Shown piece by piece: positions 21,201 through 29,336 of a stretch of 64,000 nt of DNA. The translations under genes were made by a program, and so were the position numbers. A model generated the notes under the pieces. The model searched no databases and was not told the DNA's origin. It saw nothing but the letters and a program-made list of their open reading frames with translations. The DNA is from Oxalobacteraceae sp. CFBP 13730 (lineage in GTDB: Bacteria; Pseudomonadota; Gammaproteobacteria; Burkholderiales; Burkholderiaceae_D): NCBI GenBank assembly GCA_014841835.1, contig JACYUQ010000001.1:1116001-1180000 (forward strand), read 5' to 3'. Every line of letters begins with the position of its first letter. The first letter of the stretch is position 1.

Positions 21201-21225
21201 TAGTGGAAGCAATGTTGACGGTCAA
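21197..21225 (-). promoter_or_regulatory. Sigma70-type promoter of the dcw cluster
   Basis: On the minus strand, TTGACC (21225-21220) is followed after exactly 17 bp by TAAAGT (21202-21197). The spacing is ideal and both hexamers match the consensus well. The promoter would give a leader of roughly 90 nt before the mraZ GTG. A TTGACGGTCAA palindrome overlaps the -35. Confidence 0.75.
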
Positions 21226-21566
21226 GCGAAATCCCAACCGTGCATTTCTAATTTTGCCAATGAAACCAATGACTTAGGCGCATCTTAAGGGTACTCGACA
21301 TTTCAAAATCTCCCTTTAAATTAGGGACTTAGCGGTAAGAGTGAAGGTCAGGCCTCATTTGGAAACACTGTCGTTACGTTTGTGCCGGCGCAAGGCAAAG
21401 AATAATATTGACGTAAAGTAACAACCGACCCCCATTTGAAATCACTGTACGGGCATCCAGCACTCTCATGCACCCCAAGAACTTGCCAATGCGCTATGCT
21501 CGGCGATGACGGCACCAGATAACGACTTTTGGTTTGGAAAATTTGTCAGTTTCCAGGTTAACTATT
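21226..21566. other. Intergenic region between the divergent mraZ and HTH-receiver genes
   Basis: No credible coding frame is seen. Base composition is more AT-rich than the flanking genes. It contains an imperfect 16-bp direct repeat (CATTTGGAAACACTGT at 21356-21371 and CATTTGAAATCACTGT at 21433-21448, 14 of 16 matching) and a small TCCCT...AGGGA inverted repeat near 21311-21327. Confidence 0.6.
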
Positions 21567-21595
21567 TTGACTTTGGGAAACTTAAAACGTAACAT
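21567..21595 (+). promoter_or_regulatory. Candidate promoter of the HTH-receiver gene
   Basis: TTGACT at 21567-21572 and TAACAT at 21590-21595 are separated by exactly 17 bp. The expected transcription start falls around 21601-21603, next to the ATG at 21604, so the message may be leaderless or nearly so. Confidence 0.6.
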
Positions 21596-21603
21596 CGGTA
21601 AAT

Positions 21604-22239
21604 ATGAAAAATTCACTCGACCTGCAGCCGGCCGTACCGTACAACGCCGCCGAGTATTGCTCGACCAAGGAGGCAGCTGCTGTCCTTGGCGTGTCGCACC
21701 GCACGGTGCAACTGTGGGTCGAAAACGGCACGCTGCAGGCGTGGCGCACGGCAGGCGGCCATCGCCGCATCACGCTCGAATCGGTCAACCGTCTGGTCGA
21801 CGGGCGCCGCATCGCCATCGCCGCCCACGCACCGCGTCCGGCCACGCCGGTCACCCCCGTGTCGACGACGCGCCGCGTGCTGGTGGTGGACGATGATCCC
21901 CTGATGCTGCGCCTGTACGAACTCGAGATGGCCGGCTGGGGCATGGACCTGGACGTCGTCAAGGCCAACAATGGCTTCGAGGCCCTGATTCGCATCGGCG
22001 AAGAACGCCCCGACCTCCTGGTCAGCGATCTGAACATGCCGGGCATGGATGGGTTCCGCATGATCCGCACGCTGCGTGAAGACAGCGGCAGCACCGGCAT
22101 GAGCATGATCGTGGTCAGCGGCCTGGACCGCGCAACGATCAAGGCCATGGGCTTGCCGGCCGATATCCCGGTCTTCCCGAAACCGGTGCCCTTCGGCGAA
22201 CTGCGCGCCGCTGTCGAACACGGCCTGGCGCGCGCTTGA
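21604..22239 (+). CDS. Excisionase-type HTH fused to a response-regulator receiver
   Basis: A 211-residue protein with an N-terminal MerR/excisionase-like DNA-binding domain at about residues 15-66 (CSTKEAAAVLGVSHRTVQLW then TAGGHRRI). A Pro/Thr-rich linker and a receiver domain from about residue 90 to the end follow. Receiver residues are intact: VVDDD near 94-98, phosphoacceptor Asp142 in LLVSDLNMPGMDG, and Lys193 in FPKPVP. The domain order is reversed compared with usual response regulators, where the receiver comes first. No clear ribosome site precedes the ATG. It is divergent from mraZ; no kinase is adjacent. Target genes are unknown. Confidence 0.85.
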   Translation: MKNSLDLQPAVPYNAAEYCSTKEAAAVLGVSHRTVQLWVENGTLQAWRTAGGHRRITLESVNRLVDGRRIAIAAHAPRPATPVTPVSTTRRVLVVDDDPLMLRLYELEMAGWGMDLDVVKANNGFEALIRIGEERPDLLVSDLNMPGMDGFRMIRTLREDSGSTGMSMIVVSGLDRATIKAMGLPADIPVFPKPVPFGELRAAVEHGLARA

Positions 22240-22390
22240 TCGCGAACTGAACTGCTATGCTCGGCGCACCGACGCGCCTTCCATGCCAGCCTACCCATGA
22301 CCGTCCTCCAGGCTCTCCTGCCCGCCCTTCCGACGCTGCTACCCGCCCGGGTTGGCGCATGCATCCGGTATCGCCGCTGGGAGCATGCCG

Positions 22391-22780
22391 ATGCCCGCTA
22401 ACACCATTCTTGTCGTCGATGACCAGGAGGAACTGCGCCTGCTGATCTCGCTGAGCCTGCAAGCACTGGGCCGCATCGTCGAAGCGGCCAACGCCGAACA
22501 GGCGCTTGCCCTGTTCGCGACCGAACGGCCGGATGTCGTCATGCTCGACATCTGGCTTGGTCCCGGCGAAAGCGGCCTCGACGTCTGCGCGCGGCTGCGG
22601 CAGGATCCGGCCAACGCGGGCGTCAAGATCGTGCTTCTCTCGGCCTGCGGCCAGCAGAGCGACGTTGCCGCCGGCATGGATGCCGGCGCCGACCTGTACA
22701 TCGTCAAGCCCTTCAGCCCGATCGAATTGATCAACGCAGTAACGGGGTTGCTGGCAGATATCCCTGAAAACACGGCTTGA
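22391..22780 (+). CDS. Single-domain response regulator (CheY-like)
   Basis: A 129-residue receiver with no output domain. It begins MPANTILVVDDQEELRLLIS, with phosphoacceptor Asp53 in DVVMLDIWLGPGESG and the switch lysine Lys106 in YIVKPFSP. The start at 22391 follows TGGGAG by 7 nt; the frame is open upstream. It lies 151 bp after the HTH-receiver gene on the same strand, so the two may work in one phosphorelay, but no histidine kinase is nearby. Confidence 0.85.
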   Translation: MPANTILVVDDQEELRLLISLSLQALGRIVEAANAEQALALFATERPDVVMLDIWLGPGESGLDVCARLRQDPANAGVKIVLLSACGQQSDVAAGMDAGADLYIVKPFSPIELINAVTGLLADIPENTA

Positions 22781-22808
22781 TATTTCTTTTTTGAAATTAA
22801 TGTTTCTT

Positions 22809-22830
22809 TTAGAGACTATTCTCTAATTTT
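22809..22830 (+). terminator. Possible weak terminator after the CheY-like gene
   Basis: A perfect 7-bp AT-rich stem, TTAGAGA/TCTCTAA with a CTAT loop, is followed by TTTT. The stem is weak, but the position about 30 bp after the stop fits. The rest of the gene-free stretch 22781-23063 is AT-rich with no other clear element. Confidence 0.45.
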
Positions 22831-23063
22831 CTACAAAGCAGCAAAACCGACAATCATTTTTATTTTTATCGCAACTGTTCGGGCGCTAATTGCTGTCCAG
22901 TGAAACGCATCCCGCCGAACCGGCAAGTAAATACCGCCAAACCCGAAATACCGCTACCTGTGCCTGGCGCATCATTCTGCACTGCGTTCGCGCGCGCCGC
23001 CGCCAAAGTGGCTATGATGGTCTTCATCGATCATCTACCGGCTACCTGTCCCGAACACAAAGC

Positions 23064-23321
23064 ATGTCGCGCTCCTTCCGTTTCCTTGCTGCTCTCCTGG
23101 CCACCGCTACCCTGACCCTGTCGGTCGGCGCGGATGCGCACGTGGTCTCGGCAAGCTTCGAAGCGCGCCTGACGGTGGTGGCAACCTGCTCGATCAATGC
23201 CGGCGCCGCAGTGCAGGTACAGTGCGCCAGCCCGGCCACGCCGTATCTTCTCGATGCCCCGGCTGCACCAATGCTGCACAGCGCCGGCCCGGACGCCAGC
23301 CGCGTTACCGTCTACTTCTGA
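23064..23321 (+). CDS. Very short spore-coat-U-like secreted protein
   Basis: An 85-residue protein with a signal peptide (MSRSFRFLAALLATATLTLSVGADA, in parts) followed by about 58 mature residues. The segment VVATCSI, then VQVQC, then PYLLDAP, then a terminal RVTVYF mirrors the start and end of the CsuA/B-type subunit at 37719-38231 (VVADCTI, NVTC, PYNVGLDAG, ATIYF). The middle of the domain is missing. It could be a decayed pilin, or a small protein of its own. It stands alone, about 200 bp before the AhpD-like gene. Confidence in the family is moderate. Confidence 0.55.
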   Translation: MSRSFRFLAALLATATLTLSVGADAHVVSASFEARLTVVATCSINAGAAVQVQCASPATPYLLDAPAAPMLHSAGPDASRVTVYF

Positions 23322-23527
23322 CGCACTCTGCGCGGCCTTGCCTGCGCCAGATTCTTTTGTTATTTGCTTATCAGCTTTTGTTCGTAGGACACAGTTGCCG
23401 TCCGCCGGATAATGCCAGCTGAATACGTCATGCCGCGCCAGCGGTAACCAGACCCCACCGGCCTGCCCCAGCACGCACGCCGATCGCGTTAAAATCAGTG
23501 ACCCAACGTCTACCCAAGAGAGCCGCC

Positions 23528-24082
23528 ATGTCCCGTCTGACCCTGCACACCCAAGAAACCGCACCCGAAGGCAGCCGCCCATTCGTCGACAAGGCCGTCG
23601 CGAACAACGGCTTTCTGCCGAACCTGATCGGCGTGCTGGCCAATTCGCCGCAAGCGCTGCAAACCTACATGACCGTCTCGGGGATCAATGCCGAAACGAG
23701 CCTGACGCTGGCCGAGCGCGAAGTGGTGCAGATCACCGCCGCGCGTATCCACGGCTGCGATTTCTGCATCGCCGGCCACACTGCCATCGCGCTCAAGAAA
23801 GCCCAGTTGCCCGTGGAGACCGTGCGCGCGCTGCAGCAAGGCGCCGACACCGGCGACGCCCGGCTGGACGCCGTGCGCGTGTTCGCAGACGCCGTGATTG
23901 CCACCCGCGGCGCCGTTGACGACGCTGCCTGGCGCGCGTTCCAGGCTGCCGGCTACAACGAACAGCAGGCGCTCGAGGTGGTACTGGGTATCAGCCTGGC
24001 CACGCTGTGCAACTTTGCCAATTCGCTGGCCGGCAGCGCGATCAACCCGCAACTGCAACCCTTCGCCAGCGGAGCGATCTGA
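23528..24082 (+). CDS. AhpD/carboxymuconolactone-decarboxylase-family protein
   Basis: A 184-residue all-helical protein. It begins MSRLTLHTQETAPEGSRPFV and carries the AhpD-like active site in HGCDFCIAGHTAIALKK, with the CxxC pair and following His. Family members reduce peroxides or act on small aromatic or lactone substrates; which applies here cannot be read from sequence. It heads a five-gene operon, and its TGA shares an A with the ATG of the dehydrogenase-like gene, so the two are translationally coupled. The start at 23528 follows an AGAG ribosome site. Confidence 0.85.
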   Translation: MSRLTLHTQETAPEGSRPFVDKAVANNGFLPNLIGVLANSPQALQTYMTVSGINAETSLTLAEREVVQITAARIHGCDFCIAGHTAIALKKAQLPVETVRALQQGADTGDARLDAVRVFADAVIATRGAVDDAAWRAFQAAGYNEQQALEVVLGISLATLCNFANSLAGSAINPQLQPFASGAI

Positions 24083-25215
24083 TGGGCGGCGGCGAACACG
24101 CCACCGCGCTGCAGGCTCACCTGTCTGCGAATATGCCAGCGAACCTGCCAGCAAACCTGCCAGCCGACCTGCTGGCCTGGCTGAAGGCCAGTGCCGATGC
24201 ACTCGACACGACGCCGGACCTGGCATCCGAGATCGTGCCGCGCCTGGCCGGCGCCGGTCTGTTCGCCATCGGCGTGCCGGCATCGCTCGGTGGCAAGGGC
24301 GGCACCACGACCGATGCGATCGAGGCCATTGCCGCCGTGGCCGAGCAGTCGCTGGCTGCCTCGTTTGTATTCTGGGGCCAGCGCACCTTCATCGAATACC
24401 TGCTGCAAAGCCCCAACGAGGGGCTGCGCGCGCGCTGGCTCGGCCCGTTGATGCGCGGTGCATGTGCCGGTGCCACGGGCTTGTCGAATGCCATGAAATT
24501 TCTGTCCGGGATCGAGTCGCTGCAAATCACCGCCACGCCCGTTGACGACGGCTGGCAGCTCGATGGCGCCCTGGCCTGGATCACCAACCTGCGCAAGGAA
24601 GGGTTCATCGCTGCCGCGGCCGTCAATTCGGTCGGTGACCTGCCCCCGGCAGTGGTCGCGTTCATCAGCGATCGTACTGGCGTGGCCCGCAGCAGCGACC
24701 TGGAATTGATGGCCCTGCGCGGTAGTAATACGGCGGCGGTGAAGCTCGACGCCGTCCAGATCGGCGCCGATGACGTGCTGCACCCGAACGCGCGCGCCTG
24801 GTTGCCGGGCGTGCGGCCGTCGTTCCTCGGCCTGCAATGCGGGATGTCGGTCGGCCTGGCGCGCGCCAGTCTGCGCGCGGCGCATGCACTGGCGGGCGCC
24901 GCGCGCGGCCCGCTGCTGGCCCAGATTGAGACCGAACAAGCTGCGCTCGAAGAAAACGTGCGCGCATTGAAGGCCGGCGTGGCCGATGGCCGCTTCAAGA
25001 CGGCGGCTGCGCCGATGTTCCGGCTGCGTATCGCGCTGGCCGGGAACGTCGCGCAGGCGGTCATGCTCGAACTGCAGGCCAGCGGTGGTCGCGCCTATCT
25101 GGTCGATCGCGACCGCAGCTTCGCGCGTCGCTGGCGCGAGTCGGCATTCGTGCCGATCATCACGCCCAGCCTGACGCAGTTGCAGGCCGAGCTGCACAAG
25201 CACGCCGCAGCATGA
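24082..25215 (+). CDS. Acyl-CoA-dehydrogenase-like flavoprotein
   Basis: A 377-residue protein of the acyl-CoA dehydrogenase fold, with the N-terminal helical region (IVPRLAGAGLFAIGVPASLG), a beta domain around ITATPVDDGWQLDGALAWIT and a C-terminal helical bundle. Because it is encoded with an SsuABC-type importer it may be one of the DszC/SfnB-like flavin-dependent oxidases of sulfur scavenging rather than a fatty-acid enzyme; this is inference. The N-terminus has a small MPANLPANLPADL repeat. The start at 24082 follows GGAGCG. Its end overlaps the next gene by 4 bp. Confidence 0.75.
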   Translation: MGGGEHATALQAHLSANMPANLPANLPADLLAWLKASADALDTTPDLASEIVPRLAGAGLFAIGVPASLGGKGGTTTDAIEAIAAVAEQSLAASFVFWGQRTFIEYLLQSPNEGLRARWLGPLMRGACAGATGLSNAMKFLSGIESLQITATPVDDGWQLDGALAWITNLRKEGFIAAAAVNSVGDLPPAVVAFISDRTGVARSSDLELMALRGSNTAAVKLDAVQIGADDVLHPNARAWLPGVRPSFLGLQCGMSVGLARASLRAAHALAGAARGPLLAQIETEQAALEENVRALKAGVADGRFKTAAAPMFRLRIALAGNVAQAVMLELQASGGRAYLVDRDRSFARRWRESAFVPIITPSLTQLQAELHKHAAA

Positions 25216-25994
25216 GCGAACCCGTCTCCCCGGTCGCATTGGCGGCCACCGACCTGCGCATCGGCTATGGCGGGCGCACGGTCGTCGACGCCATCACGCT
25301 CTCGGTCGACAAGCGCGAGATCGTGTGCCTGCTTGGCGGCAGCGGCTGCGGCAAGTCGACGTTGCTGCGCGGCCTGGCGGGTTTGAGCGCGCCACAATCG
25401 GGCAGCGTCACCTTTCTTGGCCAGCCCTTGCTGCAGCCGCACCCGCGCGCCGCGCTCGTGTTCCAGCAACCGAGCCTGCTGCCGTGGCTGAACGTCGAGG
25501 GCAACGTCGGCTTCGGCCTGGATTTCGCACGCCAGCCCGCCATCGCGCGCGACGCCCGCAAGACGCGGGTGCAGGAAGCAATCGATGCCGTGGGCCTGGC
25601 CGGGCGCGCCAGCGCCTACCCGGCGCAGCTCTCGGGTGGCCAGGCGCAGCGCGTGGCCCTGGCCCGCGCCCTGGCGCGCGAGCCCGAACTGCTGTTCGCC
25701 GACGAGCCATTTTCGGCGCTCGACGCCATCACCCGCGCCGAGATGCAGACACTGCTGGTCGAACTGGTGCACCGCTGGCACACTGCCGTACTGCTGGTCA
25801 CGCACGATATCGATGAAGCGATCCTGGTCGCCGACCGCATCCTGCTGATGGCCGGACAGCCGGGGCGCATCGTGCGCGAATGGCGCGTCGACCTGCCGCG
25901 CCCGCGCGAAGAGCATGCCGCCGGCGTGGTCGCGCTGCGCCTCGACATCCTGCAGGCGCTGCGTACCGGCGTCCCCGCCAGCAGTCCCGCCTGA
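25212..25994 (+). CDS. ABC importer ATPase, nitrate/sulfonate/taurine type
   Basis: A 260-residue ATP-binding subunit of the SsuB/TauB/NrtD group. It has Walker A GGSGCGKST, Q-loop VFQQPSLLPWLNV, signature LSGGQAQRVALAR, Walker B LLFADEPFSALD and the H-loop in LLVTHDIDEAI. It would power the permease encoded at 27245-28012. It overlaps the dehydrogenase-like gene by 4 bp and is followed 21 bp later by the binding protein. Confidence 0.92.
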   Translation: MSEPVSPVALAATDLRIGYGGRTVVDAITLSVDKREIVCLLGGSGCGKSTLLRGLAGLSAPQSGSVTFLGQPLLQPHPRAALVFQQPSLLPWLNVEGNVGFGLDFARQPAIARDARKTRVQEAIDAVGLAGRASAYPAQLSGGQAQRVALARALAREPELLFADEPFSALDAITRAEMQTLLVELVHRWHTAVLLVTHDIDEAILVADRILLMAGQPGRIVREWRVDLPRPREEHAAGVVALRLDILQALRTGVPASSPA

Positions 25995-26015
25995 ACACCA
26001 TAACAAGGACAATCC

Positions 26016-27242
26016 ATGACCAACCCGATCCACATCTGCGTTACTTCCGACTGCGATTGCGGCATGACCCGGCGCGACTTCCTGCGCATGTCGGCCCTGT
26101 CGGGCGCGGCCGCCGCATCGCCGCTGCTGTTTGCAGGCGACGCCATGGCGCAGAACTTCAAGGGCGATGACCAGCCGGTGAAAATCGGCTACCTGCCGAT
26201 CACCGATGCGGCGCCGCTGCTGGTGGCGCATGGCCGCAAGCTGTTCGAGGCGCAGGGCCTGAAGGTCGAGACGCCGCGGCTGTTTCGCAGCTGGGCCCAG
26301 ATCATCGAAGCGTTCGTGGCCGGCCAGGTCAATGTGATTCACCTGCTCTCGCCAGCCACGCTGTTCGTGCGCTACGGTGCGAAATTCCCGGCCAAGGTCG
26401 TGGCCTGGAACCACATCAACGGCTCGGCACTGACGGTGCAGAACGAGATCAACTCAGTTGCAGAGCTTGGCGGCAAGACGGTGGCGATTCCGTTCTGGTA
26501 CTCGATCCACAACATCCTGCTGCAGAAAATCCTTACTGCGAACAAACTCACCGTGGTCACGCGCGCGCGCGGCGCGGCCCTCAAGCCCAACGAAGTCAAT
26601 CTGATCGTGCTGGCCCCGTCCGAGATGGTGTCGGCGCTGGCGAACAAATCGATTGCCGGCTTCATCGTGGCCGAGCCATTCAATGCAGCGGCCGAAAACG
26701 CCCGTATCGGCAAGGTGCTGCGCTTCTCGGGCGACGTCTGGAAAAACCACGCCTGCTGCGTGACGTTCCTGGCCGAGCGCGACCTGAACGACAAACCCGA
26801 ATGGTCGCAGCGCGTCACCAATGCCATCGTCAATGCCCAACTCTGGTCGCGCTCGAACCAGATCGAGACGGCCAAGCTGCTCTCGAGCGCCGGCCCGAAC
26901 CGCTACACGCCGCACCAGTTGCAGGCGCTGACCAAGGTGCTGGCCACCACCGACTACACCGACTATGAAAAGCGCGGCATCGTCGCGCACCCGGCCTGGA
27001 AGCAGCGCCGCATCGACTTCCAGCCGTTCCCGTTTGCGTCGTACACCGAAGAACTGGTGCGCGCCATCGGCCAGACCAAGGTCGAAGGCGACACGGCTTT
27101 CCTGGCCAAGCTCGATCCGAAGTTCGTCGCGCGCGACCTGATCGACGACCGCTTCGTGCGCAAGTCGATCGGGCTGGCGGGCGGTCCTGGCGTGTTCGGC
27201 CTGCCGGCGAATCTGCTGCGCACCGAAACGATCGCGGTCTGA
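26016..27242 (+). CDS. Tat-exported ABC substrate-binding protein (SsuA/NrtA-like)
   Basis: A 408-residue periplasmic binding protein. The twin-arginine motif TRRDFLRMSALSG is at residues 18-30, followed by a hydrophobic stretch and a probable cleavage after GDAMA. Tat export suggests folding before export. The mature part (VKIGYLPITDAAPLLVAHGR) is typical of the NMT1/SsuA-like fold for sulfonates, nitrate or similar anions; the ligand is unknown. A Cys-rich peptide (CVTSDCDCGMT) precedes the Tat motif, which is unusual. It lies between the ATPase and permease genes. Confidence 0.9.
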   Translation: MTNPIHICVTSDCDCGMTRRDFLRMSALSGAAAASPLLFAGDAMAQNFKGDDQPVKIGYLPITDAAPLLVAHGRKLFEAQGLKVETPRLFRSWAQIIEAFVAGQVNVIHLLSPATLFVRYGAKFPAKVVAWNHINGSALTVQNEINSVAELGGKTVAIPFWYSIHNILLQKILTANKLTVVTRARGAALKPNEVNLIVLAPSEMVSALANKSIAGFIVAEPFNAAAENARIGKVLRFSGDVWKNHACCVTFLAERDLNDKPEWSQRVTNAIVNAQLWSRSNQIETAKLLSSAGPNRYTPHQLQALTKVLATTDYTDYEKRGIVAHPAWKQRRIDFQPFPFASYTEELVRAIGQTKVEGDTAFLAKLDPKFVARDLIDDRFVRKSIGLAGGPGVFGLPANLLRTETIAV

Positions 27243-27244
27243 CG

Positions 27245-28012
27245 ATGGCGGGTCGTTTTCTGTGGCCGCTGCTCGGCTTTGCGCTGGCCGTGGTGCTGTG
27301 GTCGCTGGGCGTGCAGGCGCTCGAGCAGCGCACCCCGATCGCCGCGATGTTCGCGCCGCTCGAGACCATGCGCGCGTTCCAGGTCATGGTCACCGGGCCG
27401 GATATCTGGCTGCACGTGAGCACGAGCCTCACGCGCGTGGCCGTGGGGCTGGGCTTTGCAATCCTGTTCGGGGTACCGCTGGGGATCCTGGTGGGCATGT
27501 CGAAAGCCTTCTCACAGGCGAGCACACCGCTGTTCCAGCTGCTGCGCATGGTGTCCCCGCTGTCGTGGATGCCGCTGGCGGTGATGGTGCTGGGCGTGGG
27601 CGACGCGCCGGTGTACTTTTTGCTGGCCTTTGCCGCCGTCTGGCCACTGATGCTCAGCACCGCCGCCGGCGTGGCCCAGCTCGACCCGAACTGGATGCTG
27701 CTGGCGCGCTCGCTGTCGGCCACCCGATGGGAAGTGATCTGGCGCCTCGTGCTGCCGGGGATCACGGCGCAGATCCTCACCGGTATCCGGCTGGCGATCG
27801 GCATCATCTGGATCGTGCTGGTGCCCGCCGAGATGCTGGGCGTGTCGGCCGGCCTCGGTTACTTCATTCTCGACACGCGCGACCGGCTCGCGTATTCGGA
27901 ACTGATGGCGGCCATCATCCTGATCGGCATCCTGGGCTATGCGCTCGATTACGCGGCGCGCTTCGTGCATGCGCGCTGGTTGCATGCGCAGCCGGCCAAT
28001 CCACTGAAGTGA
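27245..28012 (+). CDS. ABC importer permease, SsuC/TauC type
   Basis: A 255-residue inner-membrane permease with about six transmembrane segments and the BPD-type EAA loop around SLSATRWEVIWRLVLPGITA. It belongs to the nitrate/sulfonate/taurine group and pairs with the ATPase and binding protein just upstream; only 2 bp separate it from the binding-protein gene. It is the last gene of the five-gene operon that starts with the AhpD-like gene. Confidence 0.9.
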   Translation: MAGRFLWPLLGFALAVVLWSLGVQALEQRTPIAAMFAPLETMRAFQVMVTGPDIWLHVSTSLTRVAVGLGFAILFGVPLGILVGMSKAFSQASTPLFQLLRMVSPLSWMPLAVMVLGVGDAPVYFLLAFAAVWPLMLSTAAGVAQLDPNWMLLARSLSATRWEVIWRLVLPGITAQILTGIRLAIGIIWIVLVPAEMLGVSAGLGYFILDTRDRLAYSELMAAIILIGILGYALDYAARFVHARWLHAQPANPLK

Positions 28013-28101
28013 TCTGCTCCCCCACCCTGGCGCGGTGGGGACATTCAGCCGCCGAGCGCCGGCATGCTGCCAGCGTCCCGGCACTCCGGTATCATGCGGG
28101 G

Positions 28102-28743
28102 ATGAATCCCATTCCCTTTACGCCGTTCGTCATCGGTGTCGCCGGCGGCAGCGGCAGTGGCAAGTCCACGGTGTCCCAGCAAGTGCTGGCGTCGTTCGGC
28201 GCCGACATGGTCTCGATCGTGATGCAGGACGATTACTACCGCGACCAGTCCGACCTTCCCCCTGAAGTACGGCGCCAGCAGAACTACGATCATCCGCACG
28301 CGTTCGACTGGCCATTGCTGATCCAGCACGTCCAGGCCTTGCGCAATGGCGAAGCGATCGCGATGCCCGAATACGATTTCACGATCGACAACCGCTCGGA
28401 CAAGACCATCCCCGTCAAACCGGCGCCGGTGATCGTTGTCGAAGGGTTGTTTGCCCTGTACGACGCCGACCTGCGCGACATGATGTCGCTGAAGATCTTT
28501 GTCGATACGGCGTCGGACGTGCGCTTCATCCGCCGCATGCAGCGCGATATCGCCGAACGCGGCCGTACGCTGGAGAGCATCGTCGGCCAGTATCTGGGCA
28601 CGGTCCGCCCGATGCACAAGCAGTTCATCGAGCCCACCAAGCGCAATGCCGACGTGATCCTGCCCCATGGCGCGAACGGCCCGGCAGTGGACATGATCAC
28701 CACCAAGGTCGCGAGCATCGTCGGCCGCCTGAAGCGGCCCTGA
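28102..28743 (+). CDS. udk: Uridine kinase
   Basis: Uridine kinase phosphorylates uridine and cytidine in pyrimidine salvage. The 213-residue protein begins MNPIPFTPFVIGVAGGSGSG, with the P-loop GGSGSGKST at residues 15-23. The motif MQDDYYRDQSDLP, the nucleoside-binding region YDHPHAFDWPLL, and VVEGLFALYDADLRD follow. The length fits the family. The start at 28102 follows GCGGGG; the same frame is open far upstream through the permease region, but that sequence is antisense-like shadow. Confidence 0.93.
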   Translation: MNPIPFTPFVIGVAGGSGSGKSTVSQQVLASFGADMVSIVMQDDYYRDQSDLPPEVRRQQNYDHPHAFDWPLLIQHVQALRNGEAIAMPEYDFTIDNRSDKTIPVKPAPVIVVEGLFALYDADLRDMMSLKIFVDTASDVRFIRRMQRDIAERGRTLESIVGQYLGTVRPMHKQFIEPTKRNADVILPHGANGPAVDMITTKVASIVGRLKRP

Positions 28744-28773
28744 ACCTGGCCGCGCCGGCCGCGCCGGCAAGCA

Positions 28774-29181
28774 TCAGATGTGCACGTGCTTTTCGACGGT
28801 GGCCTGCAGCAGGGCCTTGTACTGCGCCAGATCGGCCGACTTGTGGACATAGTCGGCGGCGCCAAGCTGGCGCGCGCGCGCGCGATCGGCCTCGAGATCC
28901 GAGTTGGTCAGGATGATCAACGGTACCTTGTACTGCAACTGGTAGCCCCGCATCAGGATCATCGTCTCGAATCCGTCCATGCGCGGCATCTTCAGGTCCA
29001 TCAGGATCAGGTCGAACTGACGATCCTTCATCAGCACCAGCGCATCCCAGCCGTCGCGCGCGATATCGACCTCGAACCGGCCCTCGTACTTTCCCAATGC
29101 CTGCAGCGTGAATTCGGCGTCGAACGCGAGATCGTCGACCACAAGGATCACTTTTTTGGCAACATTGTCTACGTTGGTCAT
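28774..29181 (-). CDS. Single-domain response regulator
   Basis: A 135-residue receiver without output domain. It has the acidic pair VVDD at residues 14-17, phosphoacceptor Asp62 in LILMDLKMPRMDG and Lys114 in YVHKSADL. It converges with udk and lies 155 bp downstream of the diguanylate cyclase on the same strand, so it may feed the c-di-GMP circuit, though nothing in sequence proves this. Confidence 0.87.
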   Translation of the reverse strand: MTNVDNVAKKVILVVDDLAFDAEFTLQALGKYEGRFEVDIARDGWDALVLMKDRQFDLILMDLKMPRMDGFETMILMRGYQLQYKVPLIILTNSDLEADRARARQLGAADYVHKSADLAQYKALLQATVEKHVHI

Positions 29182-29336
29182 CGCACGGTTCGACGTCGGG
29201 TACGTCGCTTCATGAAGTCCTGCCGGGCATCGGTATCATCAATACAGTATAGACGAGCGATTGCCCTGGCGAAGTGCCATGTCCAGCGGATGTCCCGACA
29301 ATCTGCGGCAATCATTGGGCTTTCCCGATCCGGCGC

